Positions 7,945 through 16,627 of a stretch of DNA of 64,000 bases are shown here, in pieces. Position 1 is the stretch's first letter. Every line of letters starts with the position of its first letter. The notes below the pieces were generated by a model. It was given only the letters and a program-made list of their open reading frames with translations. It was not told the DNA's origin and did no database searches. This DNA is from Gammaproteobacteria bacterium (GTDB lineage: Bacteria; Pseudomonadota; Gammaproteobacteria; Pseudomonadales; Alcanivoracaceae). The stretch lies in the NCBI GenBank assembly GCA_018067045.1, contig JAGPVL010000004.1, positions 62,001 through 126,000 of the forward strand, written 5' to 3'. The translations under genes and the position numbers were made by a program.

Positions 7945-9309
7945 ATGGCCCGTATTAACGGCGGTTCGGCCAAGCAAACTGGGGCGAAGAGCGCGAAGGA
8001 ATACAAAGAGTCTGATCATGTGGAGGCTGATGTGGCAAACCACGTCGTGTCTGCGGCAACGCTGGAAAACCGTTTGCCGCCGAGCCGTGTGCGGCCTTTC
8101 TCGAAAGCGACAATTTCGAAACCTTTATGGATGAAGGCGCTTTTAGGACGTGATCCGTCGCCGAGCCGAGAAGAGTTTGATGCGCTTGTCGATGCCTTAT
8201 GGGATGGCGATGCGCCAATGGATAGCCTGCTCGATTGGATGTATGACATTGGTGTGGGTGATGGCCGGAAATTATTTGAGCAAGCACTGGAGCACGGTGT
8301 GGAGAGTGTTGCCGATGCGCCTGCGCCGCTAAAACATTTTTTTGCGATGGTGGATAGAGACCCGCCTTGGTTGGATCGTGATTTGGTTGCAGAAGGCATG
8401 CGGTTTATTCATCGCACCGGCTTAGCAGGGCCGTTTATTTTGCGCGACTTCGCGCTGATGGGTGGGTACTTATTGTCGGCGTTTAATCATGCCTTGGTGT
8501 TAACCGGGGCGCTCAATAAAGAAGCCGGCCAGCGTATTGCGGAAACAGGCAAGTGGTGGATGGACTGCACGGAACTTGGCGGTTTAGAACGTTTTGGCGA
8601 TGGCTTTAAAACAACACTGCGGGTGCGAATGATTCATGCGTTAGTTCGCAAGAACCTGCAAAAAAGAACCGAGTGGGATAACGGCAAGTGGGGGCTGCCG
8701 ATTAATCAAACCGATACCGTGGCGACGTACCTCGCCTTTGGCGTGGTGATGCTGATCGGTGTACGTGCGCTAGGTATTCCAGCGTCACCGAAGGAATCCA
8801 AAGCGGTCATGCATTTGTGGAAATATGCCGGCTGGTTAATGGGGGTTGAAGAGCGCTGGCTAGCCGACACTGAGCGCGAAGGGTTGGTGTTATTGTACCA
8901 AACCTATATGACGCAAAGCCAAGCCGACTGGACCAGTAAAGAGCTGGGCAGTGCGCTGGCACAGGAGCCGCTTAAGCGTCGCTACCCATGGCAGGCCAAG
9001 CACCCAATGCTACACAGCATGTTAACTAAGGCGCTGTATCACCAGCACTTGAGCACCACCAGTTTATTTTTAAATGGTGAACAACGTGACAGTTTAGGAT
9101 TACCCAAAAATATCGTGCCTTGGTATCCGCTGATGACAGCGGGCCCTCGCTTATTGCGTTACGTCAGCGGTAATTTGACGCAGAAGGGGCGTCGTAAACT
9201 TGAGGCCAGCGGTCGCCAAGCGCAACACTGGGCGATGGGCACTATGGCGAAAGTGAAAGATCAGAAGATTATTCAACCGAAAGAGCATCATCCGGCTTAT
9301 ACGGATTAA
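7945..9309 (+). CDS. DUF2236 / MpaB-Lcp-type oxygenase-like protein
   Basis: Member of the DUF2236 family, which includes heme-dependent latex-clearing protein (rubber oxygenase Lcp) and the ER-bound MpaB oxygenase; the family cleaves or oxidises hydrophobic molecules. The 454-residue protein shows family-type features: DRDPPWLDRDLVAEGMRFIH, the glycine/alanine-rich LRDFALMGGYLLSAFNHALV, and VRMIHALVRK followed by WGLPINQTDTVATYLAF, where Lcp carries its heme-ligand histidine and conserved Thr. No signal peptide is seen: the N-terminus is Lys/Glu-rich, unlike secreted Lcp, so the protein is probably cytoplasmic and its substrate an intracellular lipid. An AAGGGGATG ribosome site precedes ATG 7945. 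Probably controlled by the divergent TetR. Confidence 0.8.
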   Translation: MARINGGSAKQTGAKSAKEYKESDHVEADVANHVVSAATLENRLPPSRVRPFSKATISKPLWMKALLGRDPSPSREEFDALVDALWDGDAPMDSLLDWMYDIGVGDGRKLFEQALEHGVESVADAPAPLKHFFAMVDRDPPWLDRDLVAEGMRFIHRTGLAGPFILRDFALMGGYLLSAFNHALVLTGALNKEAGQRIAETGKWWMDCTELGGLERFGDGFKTTLRVRMIHALVRKNLQKRTEWDNGKWGLPINQTDTVATYLAFGVVMLIGVRALGIPASPKESKAVMHLWKYAGWLMGVEERWLADTEREGLVLLYQTYMTQSQADWTSKELGSALAQEPLKRRYPWQAKHPMLHSMLTKALYHQHLSTTSLFLNGEQRDSLGLPKNIVPWYPLMTAGPRLLRYVSGNLTQKGRRKLEASGRQAQHWAMGTMAKVKDQKIIQPKEHHPAYTD

Positions 9310-9442
9310 AAAGTATTGGCGACTCGTACAAATATCAAGCCACACAGGTCGCCCTTAGGACCTTCCCCATAAGCGATTAACTTCAGATCACATCAACACG
9401 GATCTGCTAGCAGGTCGGACTCTTACGGAGGCATGTACAGCT

Positions 9443-9482
9443 TTGCTGTTTTTGTGGGAGCTTGCCCCGCAAGCGGCAGGTG
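9443..9482 (+). repeat. REP-like palindromic element, single copy
   Basis: TTTTTGTGGGAGCTTGCCCC (9449-9468) followed by GCAAGCGGC forms a stem GCTTGC/GCAAGC with a short C-rich loop, the classical gammaproteobacterial REP shape. It lies between two convergent genes. The left flank TTTTTGTGGGAGCTTGC is the same as in the reverse complement of the first unit of the 48264-48480 array. Nothing else is seen in 9310-9493. Confidence 0.6.
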
Positions 9483-9493
9483 TCGCCGTGCCG

Positions 9494-10144
9494 CTATAGG
9501 CGAGTACCGAGTACCCAATCGGTAATCGGATAGGTGATATTGAAGTTATACCGGGTTGCGTTGTCGGGGTGATGGTGCAACCGGTGGTATTCACGCATCT
9601 GCCGAATGACTGGCCAGCGGGTGATGCTGTAGTGGTCGGGCAGGTGATTGTATAGGTGGATAAATTCATACAGCAGATAATTAAAAATAATCGACGCGGC
9701 CATGACCCAGCCCGAACCCGTGCCAAACACCTGAGCGATGAACCATCCGAGCGGTGCGGCAAAGATAAAGGTCACCGCGAGAAGTAATGGAGCCGGAAAT
9801 AGCACCACACGTAAGTCACGAATAGTGTCGATAAGATAATCTTCATGACTAAAGAACGTATGGTGATCGCCACTGTGACGAGAGTAGAACAGTTTGGCGA
9901 ACCGTCTCTTCTTATGCCCAAGCTCACGATGTGCGATGTATTCACCCACGTTAAAGATCAGTGTCGCAGCGATAAATGCGATCGCTAAGCGCCACTCCAG
10001 CGCGGGCACATGGATAAGGCAGTAGCCGATAACGCTGAGGCCGACGCCAAATACAAAACCGCCGTGCAATAGGCCGCTGTAACGTGGCGATATTGCGGCA
10101 CGATATGTTTCTCTAAATCGCAATGTGCGTTGATGTAGGCTCAT
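9494..10144 (-). CDS. Fatty acid hydroxylase / sterol desaturase-superfamily membrane enzyme
   Basis: Integral membrane di-iron oxygenase of the fatty acid hydroxylase superfamily, predicted to hydroxylate or desaturate a lipid. The 216-residue protein has four hydrophobic segments and the histidine clusters that bind the two irons: HRELGHKKR (about 72-80), SRHSGDHHTFF (about 88-98), then HLYNHLPDHY and EYHRLHHHPDN near the C-terminus. The spacing HX3-4H, HX2-3HH, HX2HH is that of the family. It ends shortly after a REP element and lies downstream of, and in the same direction as, a second, larger superfamily member. Substrate unknown; carotenoid, sphingoid or acyl lipid are all possible. Confidence 0.82.
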   Translation of the reverse strand: MSLHQRTLRFRETYRAAISPRYSGLLHGGFVFGVGLSVIGYCLIHVPALEWRLAIAFIAATLIFNVGEYIAHRELGHKKRRFAKLFYSRHSGDHHTFFSHEDYLIDTIRDLRVVLFPAPLLLAVTFIFAAPLGWFIAQVFGTGSGWVMAASIIFNYLLYEFIHLYNHLPDHYSITRWPVIRQMREYHRLHHHPDNATRYNFNITYPITDWVLGTRL

Positions 10145-10253
10145 TGTGCTTGACCGTCTTGTTGGTCGCGATTACGCGACGTTTGTTTTCACAGTCTTAT
10201 CTTCTGCAAGCAGACTTGGCGGCATGTTTAAAATCACGTCTTTCAGAGGCTCC

Positions 10254-11195
10254 CTAACTGTTCTGTTTTTCCGTGCCGCCGTCCCAGTCATCATCGGATT
10301 GTACTATTGGCTGAGTCGGCGTATTGGGGCGCTCCCATTCTGGCGGCATCCATAGATGCTTCAGGCGCAGCCACAATGGCCCTGGCTTGAGAACGTCGCG
10401 GAACATATCAACCCATTCGTGCAGGTTTAGCCAGATCGGGTTAAAGCTATTGAGCTGGCGGGTAATGCCGTAATCGACGGGCTCTTCTTCGCATTCTTCC
10501 GAAAACGTACCGAACAATCGATCGAAAATAATAAAAGTGCCGCCAAAGTTTTTGTCGATATAGCGTGGGTTGCGGCCGTGGTGGGCGCGATGGTGCGAGG
10601 GCGTATTGAATAAATACTCAATGGCTGGGTGCAACTTCGGTATCCATTGCGTGTGAATAAAAAATTGGTAGGCGAGGTTGAGGGAGTACATAAACAGCAC
10701 CCAGACCGGCTCGAAGCCAATGGCCACTAAGGGAATATAAAAAATCCAATAGCCACCAAGAAAATACAGTGCGCTTTGCCGTGAAGCGGTGGTGAAATTC
10801 ATATGCTCGGAGGCGTGATGGGCAACGTGGGCCGCCCAAAACCAGCGCACCCGATGGCTACTACGGTGAAACCAGTAATAGAAAAATTCCAAACCAACAA
10901 ACAATCCAATAAAGGAAAGGGAAGTGATTTCGATGGTGAACAATCGGTGGGTGTAAAAGAATCCGTAGATATGCACAAGCAGCAACGCTTGAAATAACGC
11001 CTCGATGACCAAGTAGATGCCGCCAAGCGAGAGGCTGGCGAAAGAGTCTTGGAGGGTAAAGATCTTGGTGCCGCGGAAGTGCAGCCATTCCAGCCCTAAC
11101 GCGATGACAAAGAACGGCGTCATCAGCACGAGAAGCCATTCTCTGAAATCGACGGAGATTAGCAGCGTGTTGAGTTGTGTCATCAGGTCTTGCAT
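10254..11195 (-). CDS. Sterol desaturase / fatty acid hydroxylase-family protein
   Basis: Second membrane di-iron oxygenase of this region, 313 residues. Hydrophobic segments lie in the first ~110 residues, followed by the histidine boxes HRSSHR (about 110), HVAHHASEHMN (about 123-133) and NTPSHHRAHHGRN (about 200-212), which match the sterol desaturase family pattern HX3H, HX2HH, HX2HH. The tail after residue 265 is polar. The start ATG 11195 has only a weak ribosome site; ATG 11183 (MTQLNTLL) is an alternative. It is divergent from the AraC-type regulator, whose gene starts about 80 bp away, so that regulator may control this gene and the smaller hydroxylase 109 bp downstream. Substrate unknown. 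Confidence 0.85.
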   Translation of the reverse strand: MQDLMTQLNTLLISVDFREWLLVLMTPFFVIALGLEWLHFRGTKIFTLQDSFASLSLGGIYLVIEALFQALLLVHIYGFFYTHRLFTIEITSLSFIGLFVGLEFFYYWFHRSSHRVRWFWAAHVAHHASEHMNFTTASRQSALYFLGGYWIFYIPLVAIGFEPVWVLFMYSLNLAYQFFIHTQWIPKLHPAIEYLFNTPSHHRAHHGRNPRYIDKNFGGTFIIFDRLFGTFSEECEEEPVDYGITRQLNSFNPIWLNLHEWVDMFRDVLKPGPLWLRLKHLWMPPEWERPNTPTQPIVQSDDDWDGGTEKQNS

Positions 11196-11275
11196 GGCGG
11201 TACGCCCTTTTTGTTGTGATATCCGCAGTATCGGCTATTTCTGGCCTAAAAGGCTTGACAGAGGGGGACGTTTTT

Positions 11276-12304
11276 TTGACAAATGACGACATGCATATCA
11301 ATCGTGTTTCGACCACTTATGTCACCTTGCTCTACGAGTTCCTTGCTCGAGAAGGGCTGGATGCCTCGTCATTACTCGGTCCTCTACCGGATGAGCGCGA
11401 GTTGCCCTATACCCGCGTTGATGTCTGGCGCGGTATGTTGGAGCGAGCACAAGAAACAGTGGGGGGCACGGCATTTGGTTTGCGCGTAGGCCAAGGTATT
11501 ACCCCGCGGCATTTCGGCATCGTAGGCTACCTTGGGCTGGCCAGCGCCAATCTTGGTGAGGCGTTAACGCGCACCGAGCGCTATGCGTCACTGGTTTACG
11601 ACGTCAACCCGATGCATTTGGAGATGGAGGCGGGGCAGCTCGTGCTGCGCTGGGGGGTCGAGAATGGCAAGCCAGGTCAGCTCGTTGATGAAACTGGCAT
11701 TGCGGCGATGGTGCAGCTAGCCCGTGACATTACCGGTAAGACCTGGCCGGTTGAACGGGTTTGTTTCGTCAATCCTGCGCCAGCAGACATCACGCCTTAC
11801 GCCGATTTTTTTGCCGGCGAAGTGTGGTTTGATCAACCGCGCACAGAGCTACGTATTCCGTTTACTTATCTACAGCAACCGTTGCGCCAGCCAGATGCAT
11901 CGCTGTTAGCGTTGCTCGATCAGCAGGCCGAAGCGATGCTGGGGCGCGAGGCGCAGCGTAATGAAGAGCGCAGTGAAGGTGGCGTTGCTGGTGCGGGCCG
12001 AGCCGATGAATATCGGCGGGTGCTGATTAGATTATTGCGCGAAGGGGATGCGTCAGTGGAGAAATTAGCAGACTCTTTTCATATGAGCGCCCGCACGCTG
12101 CAGCGTAAGTTGTCGGCGCAGGGGATTCGTTATCAACCATTGCTGGACGGCACGCGGCGCATGTTGGCGCAGGAATATCTCAGTGACGGTCGCCTGTCGA
12201 TGACAGACATTGCGTCCTTGTTAGGCTACTCCGAGCAAAGTGCATTTAACCGAGCTTTTAAACGCTGGACAGGCACGAGCCCAGCCCGCTGGCAAGCGGG
12301 TTGA
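11276..12304 (+). CDS. AraC-family transcriptional regulator (OruR/ArgR-like)
   Basis: One-component regulator of about 342 residues. The N-terminal two-thirds resemble the 'arabinose-binding domain of AraC transcription regulator, N-term' type (TTYVTLLYEFLAREGLDASS and later FGIVGYLGLASANLGEALTR). The C-terminal ~100 residues hold two helix-turn-helices: VEKLADSFHMSARTLQRKLS and MTDIASLLGYSEQSAFNRAF. I chose TTG 11276 because GAGGGGGAC lies eight bases upstream; ATG 11291 five codons later is the alternative and loses nothing conserved. It is divergent from the sterol-desaturase-type gene, the likely target. The 3' end is followed after 52 bp by a SRPBCC gene in the same direction. Confidence 0.87.
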   Translation: MTNDDMHINRVSTTYVTLLYEFLAREGLDASSLLGPLPDERELPYTRVDVWRGMLERAQETVGGTAFGLRVGQGITPRHFGIVGYLGLASANLGEALTRTERYASLVYDVNPMHLEMEAGQLVLRWGVENGKPGQLVDETGIAAMVQLARDITGKTWPVERVCFVNPAPADITPYADFFAGEVWFDQPRTELRIPFTYLQQPLRQPDASLLALLDQQAEAMLGREAQRNEERSEGGVAGAGRADEYRRVLIRLLREGDASVEKLADSFHMSARTLQRKLSAQGIRYQPLLDGTRRMLAQEYLSDGRLSMTDIASLLGYSEQSAFNRAFKRWTGTSPARWQAG

Positions 12305-12356
12305 TCGTATCAACACCGTCGCGGGCTTGTTGCACACATCATTTGAGGGAATGGGC

Positions 12357-12827
12357 ATGCCTGAACGGGTAATCGAAAACAGTGTGCTGATTCAATGCTC
12401 GCCGCGTGAACTTTACGACTACGTGACCCAGCCGTGGCGGTGGCATGAATGGCATCCTAGTTCTGCCAGTGCTAAAGCGAGCGCCGACGTGATGTCGGTA
12501 GGTGAACGTTTTTCTGAGGTAATTCATTTACGCCCGTTGCCGTGGCTGCCGTTGGTGATACAACGGAAAACTGAGTATCGAGTTGAGATGGCAGAGCGTG
12601 GATGCTTTTGGCAGGTGTCAGGCGTGACCGACAGTGGCGCCTTGACCATTCGTTATGACCTTACTTATGAGAATGGTGTAGATGAGAGCAGCGGTACCCG
12701 TTTTAATCGTCGCTTGAAGTATCGGGTGAGCGGCACGATGCAATTGTTGGAGCCCATGCTGTATCCGCAGATGAAGCGTTTGTCGCTGGTTGCACTAGAG
12801 AACCTGCGTAACAAACTAGAGCGCTAA
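12357..12827 (+). CDS. SRPBCC (START/Bet v 1-like) family protein
   Basis: Small cytoplasmic protein with a hydrophobic-cavity fold used for lipid or polyketide binding or transport. The 156 residues begin with the beta strand/helix pattern ERVIENSVLIQCSPRELYDYVTQPWRWHEWHPSS, the typical opening of polyketide cyclase/dehydrase-like SRPBCC domains. Strands such as FSEVIHLRPLPWLPLV follow, then a long C-terminal helix (MKRLSLVALENLRNKLER). TGAGGGA six bases upstream favours ATG 12357 over ATG 12351. Probably cotranscribed with the AraC gene and ended by the strong hairpin at 12861. Ligand unknown. Confidence 0.7.
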   Translation: MPERVIENSVLIQCSPRELYDYVTQPWRWHEWHPSSASAKASADVMSVGERFSEVIHLRPLPWLPLVIQRKTEYRVEMAERGCFWQVSGVTDSGALTIRYDLTYENGVDESSGTRFNRRLKYRVSGTMQLLEPMLYPQMKRLSLVALENLRNKLER

Positions 12828-12860
12828 TTTCGCGCTGTTTATGGCCATTATTCGAAAATC

Positions 12861-12907
12861 CGGTTCAATAAAAAGGGGCGCTATGAGCGCCCCTTTTTAT
12901 TGAACCG
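12861..12907. terminator. Bidirectional terminator, 22-bp perfect stem
   Basis: A perfect inverted repeat of 22 bp per arm (12861-12882 and 12886-12907) with loop ATG. The core GGGGCGCT/AGCGCCCC is flanked by AAAAA/TTTTT on both strands, so it can stop the SRPBCC gene (+) and the thiolase gene (-). Part of its stem (CAATAAAAAGGG) recurs in the terminator at 18939. Confidence 0.9.
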
Positions 12908-12975
12908 AACGCTTTACAAAAACGTCCTCCTAGCGAAAACGTTTTTGCAGCGTGCGTGTAGCGCTTATGTTGCGT

Positions 12976-14157
12976 TTAGATTAGCTCCAGTGCAACGGCT
13001 ACTGCTTCGCCGCCACCAATGCACAGCGCAGCAATACCTTTCTTGCCGCCGGTGCGTTTTAGCGCGTGAATCAGTGTCAGCATAATGCGTGAACCGGTTG
13101 AGCCAACAGGGTGACCGAGCGCGCAGGCGCCACCGTTAACATTGACTTTTTCGTGTGGAATATTGAACTCTGTCATCGGCATCATGGTGACCATGGCGAA
13201 CGCTTCGTTAATTTCCCACAGATCGACGTCTTCAACGTTCCAGCCGGTTTTGGCCAGCAGTTTGCTGATCGCGCCACAAGGAGCGAGGGTAAACTCACTT
13301 GGGTGCTGGCTGTTCGTGCTGTGCGCCACGATGCGGGCCAAAGGCTTAAGGCCGCGTGCTTTGGCAACAGATTCTTTGGTCAGTACCAGTGCCGACGCAC
13401 CATCGGAAATGGAGCTGGCGTTGGCCGCCGTCACGGTGCCGTCTTTAGCAAAAGCAGGGCGCAGTGTGGGAATTTTTTCCACACGGGCATTGCCAGGCTG
13501 TTCGTCGGTATCAACGACAGTGTCGCCTTTACGGCTACTTACGGTGACCGCGGCGATTTCATCTTTGAACCAGCCATTATCAATGGCGGTATTAGCACGA
13601 CTCAGTGACTCGATGGCGAAGTTATCCATCTGCTCGCGGGTAATGCCTTTTTGATCAGCGACTTCTTGGGCGAAGGAGCCCATCAAGCGACCCGTCTCAG
13701 CATCTTCAAGACCGTCCAGAAACATGTGGTCGTACATTTTGTCGTGACCCATGCGAATGCCTGCCCGTGCTTTGGTCAGCACATAAGGCGCGTTGGTCAT
13801 CGACTCCATACCGCCGGCAACCATGATGTCGCTAGTGCCAGCTTTGATTTGATCGTGAGCAAACATGGCTGCACGCATGCCGGAGCCGCACAGTTTGTTG
13901 ATGGTGACGGCGCCGGTACTGTCCGGTAGGCCGGCAAGGCGCATAGCCTGACGAGCAGGTCCTTGCTTCAAACCCGCGGGTAAAACACAGCCCATGATGA
14001 CGTCTTCAATATCATCAGGCTTTAGGCCGGCGCGGCTAATGGCAGCGCTGATGGCGGTGGCGCCGAGTTCAGGCGCGGAAACGTCGCTGAGGCTGCCTTG
14101 AAAGCCGCCCATTGGGGTGCGGGCTCCGTTTACGATGACTACTGCGTCGTCTGCCAT
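12976..14157 (-). CDS. Acetyl-CoA C-acyltransferase (thiolase II type)
   Basis: Catalyses reversible Claisen condensation/thiolysis of acyl-CoA in fatty acid or PHA metabolism. The 393-residue protein has the three thiolase signatures: nucleophilic Cys in NKLCGSGMRAAM (Cys90), NVNGGACALGHPVGSTGSRI with the active-site His, and the C-terminal CIGGGEAVAVALE with the second catalytic Cys. The start was set at 14157 because TATGGAGGCC lies just upstream; a longer frame without a ribosome site extends to 14208. It looks like a degradative acetoacetyl-CoA thiolase (AtoB/PhbA-like), but bacterial thiolases are hard to subdivide by eye. A single-gene unit facing the terminator at 12861. Confidence 0.92.
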   Translation of the reverse strand: MADDAVVIVNGARTPMGGFQGSLSDVSAPELGATAISAAISRAGLKPDDIEDVIMGCVLPAGLKQGPARQAMRLAGLPDSTGAVTINKLCGSGMRAAMFAHDQIKAGTSDIMVAGGMESMTNAPYVLTKARAGIRMGHDKMYDHMFLDGLEDAETGRLMGSFAQEVADQKGITREQMDNFAIESLSRANTAIDNGWFKDEIAAVTVSSRKGDTVVDTDEQPGNARVEKIPTLRPAFAKDGTVTAANASSISDGASALVLTKESVAKARGLKPLARIVAHSTNSQHPSEFTLAPCGAISKLLAKTGWNVEDVDLWEINEAFAMVTMMPMTEFNIPHEKVNVNGGACALGHPVGSTGSRIMLTLIHALKRTGGKKGIAALCIGGGEAVAVALELI

Positions 14158-14422
14158 GTTGGCCTCCATAAATGTTTTGGATGATTGAACGGCGGCCATT
14201 CTACTCAAGATTGGCGTAAACCGCGTGTCTGATCAGTCAGTATCGCTGACAATAATGGTCATTTTGGTTCGCTTTCGGCGCTTTCGCCTGATTCTATGGC
14301 CTTTCACTGGCGGCTGGCGGGGGGGATTGCTATCATCGCAACGCTTCTCGGGGACGTTCTGCATGCGCTAAGTTCCTGAAGAGAAAGCGTTTATTTATTC
14401 ATCAACTGTCAGGGGAATGACC

Positions 14423-15007
14423 ATGGCTTTCGAACTTCCGGCTCTTCCATTCGAGAAGAACGCACTGGAACCGCATATTTCTGCAGAAACCCTGGATTAT
14501 CATCACGGTAAGCATCACAACGCTTACGTGACCAAGCTCAATGAGCTGGTGCCAGGCACGCCGAACGAAGGCAAATCGCTGGAAGAAATTATTAAGACAG
14601 CGGGCCCTGGTGTGTTGTTCAACCAAGCGGCACAGGTTTGGAATCACACGTTTTACTGGAACAGCCTTAGCCCAAATGGCGGCGGTGCACCAACCGGTGA
14701 TCTTGCTGCAGCGATTGATGCGAAGTGGGGCTCTTTTGATAAGTTCAAAGAAGCGTTCACTGCAAAAGGTATGGGTAACTTCGGTTCCGGCTGGACTTGG
14801 TTGGTGCAGACGGCTGAAGGCGTAGACATTGTGAATACTGATGATGCCGACACCCCAATCGCCCGTGACGGCCAAAAGCCGCTGTTGACCTGTGACGTGT
14901 GGGAACATGCGTACTATGTCGACTACCGTAATGCTCGTCCGAAGTACATTGAAGCATTTTGGAACTTGGCAAACTGGGACTTCGCTGCAAAGAACTTTGC
15001 CGCGTAA
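14423..15007 (+). CDS. sodB: Superoxide dismutase [Fe]
   Basis: Cytoplasmic enzyme dismutating superoxide to peroxide and oxygen. The 194-residue sequence matches Fe-SOD: MAFELPALPF start, metal ligands His27 in LDYHHGKHH, His in QVWNHTFYWNSL, and Asp/His in CDVWEHAYYVDYRN. The AAQ preceding VWNHTFYW is the iron-type glutamine position, and the MGNFGSGWTWLV region is typical. AGGGGA seven bases before ATG 14423 supports this start over ATG 14417 two codons earlier. It stands alone, with 265 bp of upstream non-coding sequence back to the divergent thiolase gene; no clear regulator site was identified there. Confidence 0.96.
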   Translation: MAFELPALPFEKNALEPHISAETLDYHHGKHHNAYVTKLNELVPGTPNEGKSLEEIIKTAGPGVLFNQAAQVWNHTFYWNSLSPNGGGAPTGDLAAAIDAKWGSFDKFKEAFTAKGMGNFGSGWTWLVQTAEGVDIVNTDDADTPIARDGQKPLLTCDVWEHAYYVDYRNARPKYIEAFWNLANWDFAAKNFAA

Positions 15008-15120
15008 GGTAAGTCCTAATGAGGGTCGGTTTGCTCGTTGTAGCACGCCTGCCCTCATTGCTGTTGTCAGTGTGATAACACGCACGTAAGCCCGTACACC
15101 TAAGGCGATAAAGGCGAGAT

Positions 15121-15624
15121 ATGAAAAAAATAATTTCTGCGTTGTTACTGTTCATGTGTGCCTATGCTGGGCCGGCCTTTGCGGACAGTGCGGCGGATGT
15201 TAAACAAGAAATGGACGCTCTGGCGGGCAAGGTGCTCGCAGAGGCTTTGCAACATATCCAGAAGGGCGGCCCCATTTACCCGTTTGCGTTCTTAATGGAT
15301 AGCAAGCAAGAAGTGAAAATCGTCGGTTACACTGGTGAGGTTAGCCTTCGGCTTCCTGCGGATGAATTTGCCGGGACGCTGATTAAACTGATTCGCTCCA
15401 AGGCGCGTGAAAATTCGAGCTGGAAGACTGCGGCGCTGGCAAAAATGCATACGGTGCAAGCAGAAGGGCAATCGATAACGGGGGTTTGGATATTGGTGGA
15501 TCATGTAGACGCGCCTGCCTGGGTTGTCTTTCAGCCGCTTATCCGTGATGACAAGCCCAATCATTATTCGTTAGGTAAGCAAGTTTATGCGCCATCGGAT
15601 GAGAGCTTGTTTTTGTCGAAGTAA
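15121..15624 (+). CDS. Small secreted protein, function unknown
   Basis: A 167-residue product with a clear signal peptide, MKKIISALLLFMCAYAGPAFA, followed by a compact mixed domain. It contains the pattern GGPIYPFAFLMDSKQEVKIV and later WILVDHVDAPAWVVFQPLIR, suggesting a small alpha/beta periplasmic domain; I do not recognise a named family. AAGGCGAG precedes the ATG. It lies 113 bp after sodB and 61 bp before a membrane coiled-coil gene, all on the + strand, so it may be read with either. Confidence 0.65.
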   Translation: MKKIISALLLFMCAYAGPAFADSAADVKQEMDALAGKVLAEALQHIQKGGPIYPFAFLMDSKQEVKIVGYTGEVSLRLPADEFAGTLIKLIRSKARENSSWKTAALAKMHTVQAEGQSITGVWILVDHVDAPAWVVFQPLIRDDKPNHYSLGKQVYAPSDESLFLSK

Positions 15625-15685
15625 CTCCTCTGGATATAGCCCTGCCGTATTCGGCAAGCCATCATTTTAGTGTTGAGGCCTGTAC

Positions 15686-16522
15686 ATGTCCCGCGATAAA
15701 GAAGTATTTCTTGGTCAGATAGATGACGTGTCATTGGGTGAAAGCGAGTCTCGTCGACAGGCAGGCTCAGCGCCTCAGTCCCCGCAAAAAAGTTCTGCTG
15801 GCGGCAAGTCGAAGGCTGCTGGAGCTGAGAAGGGCCGACGTAGGTCGACACCTGCGGGGTCGCAAGGGTCTAGTTTTTGGATGATCGCCGCAGGCGTACT
15901 GTTAATTCTGATTGTGGTACTGGGTGCGTATTTCTTTCGCGAGCTGCAAGGCATGCGAGCGCAGCTCGATAGCAAGCTCGATCAATCATCGCAAATGCTT
16001 GGGAACCTAGAGTCCCAATTGTCTGCGACGGATGAGTCACTGAGCCAGTCCTCTGGTCAATTTGGTGACACACTGAAATTACATGACTCGGAAATTCGCA
16101 AGCTATGGGATGTGGCGAATAAGCGGAACAAAGAGTCTATCCAGAAGAATAAGGATGGCATTAGTAAGCTAGAAAAACAGCGCGCCGAGCTGACAAAGTC
16201 TGTGGCTGCGTTGGAGACCGTGATTGCGGCTCTGCAAAAACAGGGACAGCAATACGCCTTGCAGCGTAACCAAATGCAGACACAGATTGATTTGGCTTCT
16301 GAGTCGGTGCGGCAAACAGAGCTGCAGGTGGCTGGACAGAAAAAGGTGATCGATCAGGTCGCTAAGATATTGCCAGCGCTAAAGGAGCTGTCGGCGGAAC
16401 AGTCGAAGGGCGAAGGCTTAGATTTCCGTATGACAGAAATAGAAGCAGCGATTGGTGCGTTTGACGCGTACCGGCGCGAGGTGAACACTCGCCTTGATCG
16501 CGTAGAGTCGGCGGCGAAGTAA
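15686..16522 (+). CDS. Membrane-anchored coiled-coil protein (first of a pair)
   Basis: The 278-residue protein has a polar, probably disordered, Ser/Ala/Gly/Lys-rich cytoplasmic N-terminus (residues 1-60) and one transmembrane helix (about 68-88, FWMIAAGVLLILIVVLGAYF). The long periplasmic coiled coil (about 90-278) has repeated heptads such as LDSKLDQSSQMLGNLESQLS and KLEKQRAELTKSVAALETVI. No enzymatic motif is visible. The next gene, 105 bp downstream on the same strand, has the same architecture. Such bitopic coiled-coil proteins often act in envelope or division scaffolding; that is inference from shape only. Not recognised as a named family. Confidence 0.65.
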   Translation: MSRDKEVFLGQIDDVSLGESESRRQAGSAPQSPQKSSAGGKSKAAGAEKGRRRSTPAGSQGSSFWMIAAGVLLILIVVLGAYFFRELQGMRAQLDSKLDQSSQMLGNLESQLSATDESLSQSSGQFGDTLKLHDSEIRKLWDVANKRNKESIQKNKDGISKLEKQRAELTKSVAALETVIAALQKQGQQYALQRNQMQTQIDLASESVRQTELQVAGQKKVIDQVAKILPALKELSAEQSKGEGLDFRMTEIEAAIGAFDAYRREVNTRLDRVESAAK

Positions 16523-16627
16523 CCCTTCGTCCTTTAATGCAGGCGCCTTGTATATTTTGTCGTGCGCCTATTTGGTTCCAGTGATCCTGATTGTGATATA
16601 TATACAGTCAGGTCTGATAGGTAATGT

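Noticed and set aside
13111-13654. Two overlapping + strand open frames of about 165-170 codons inside the thiolase gene
   Set aside because: Shadows of the thiolase coding frame on the other strand; no start signals and the composition is not protein-like.
14402-15085. Long - strand open frame (227 codons) opposite sodB
   Set aside because: It mirrors the sodB gene, has no ribosome site and no protein-like domain; sodB is certain on the + strand.
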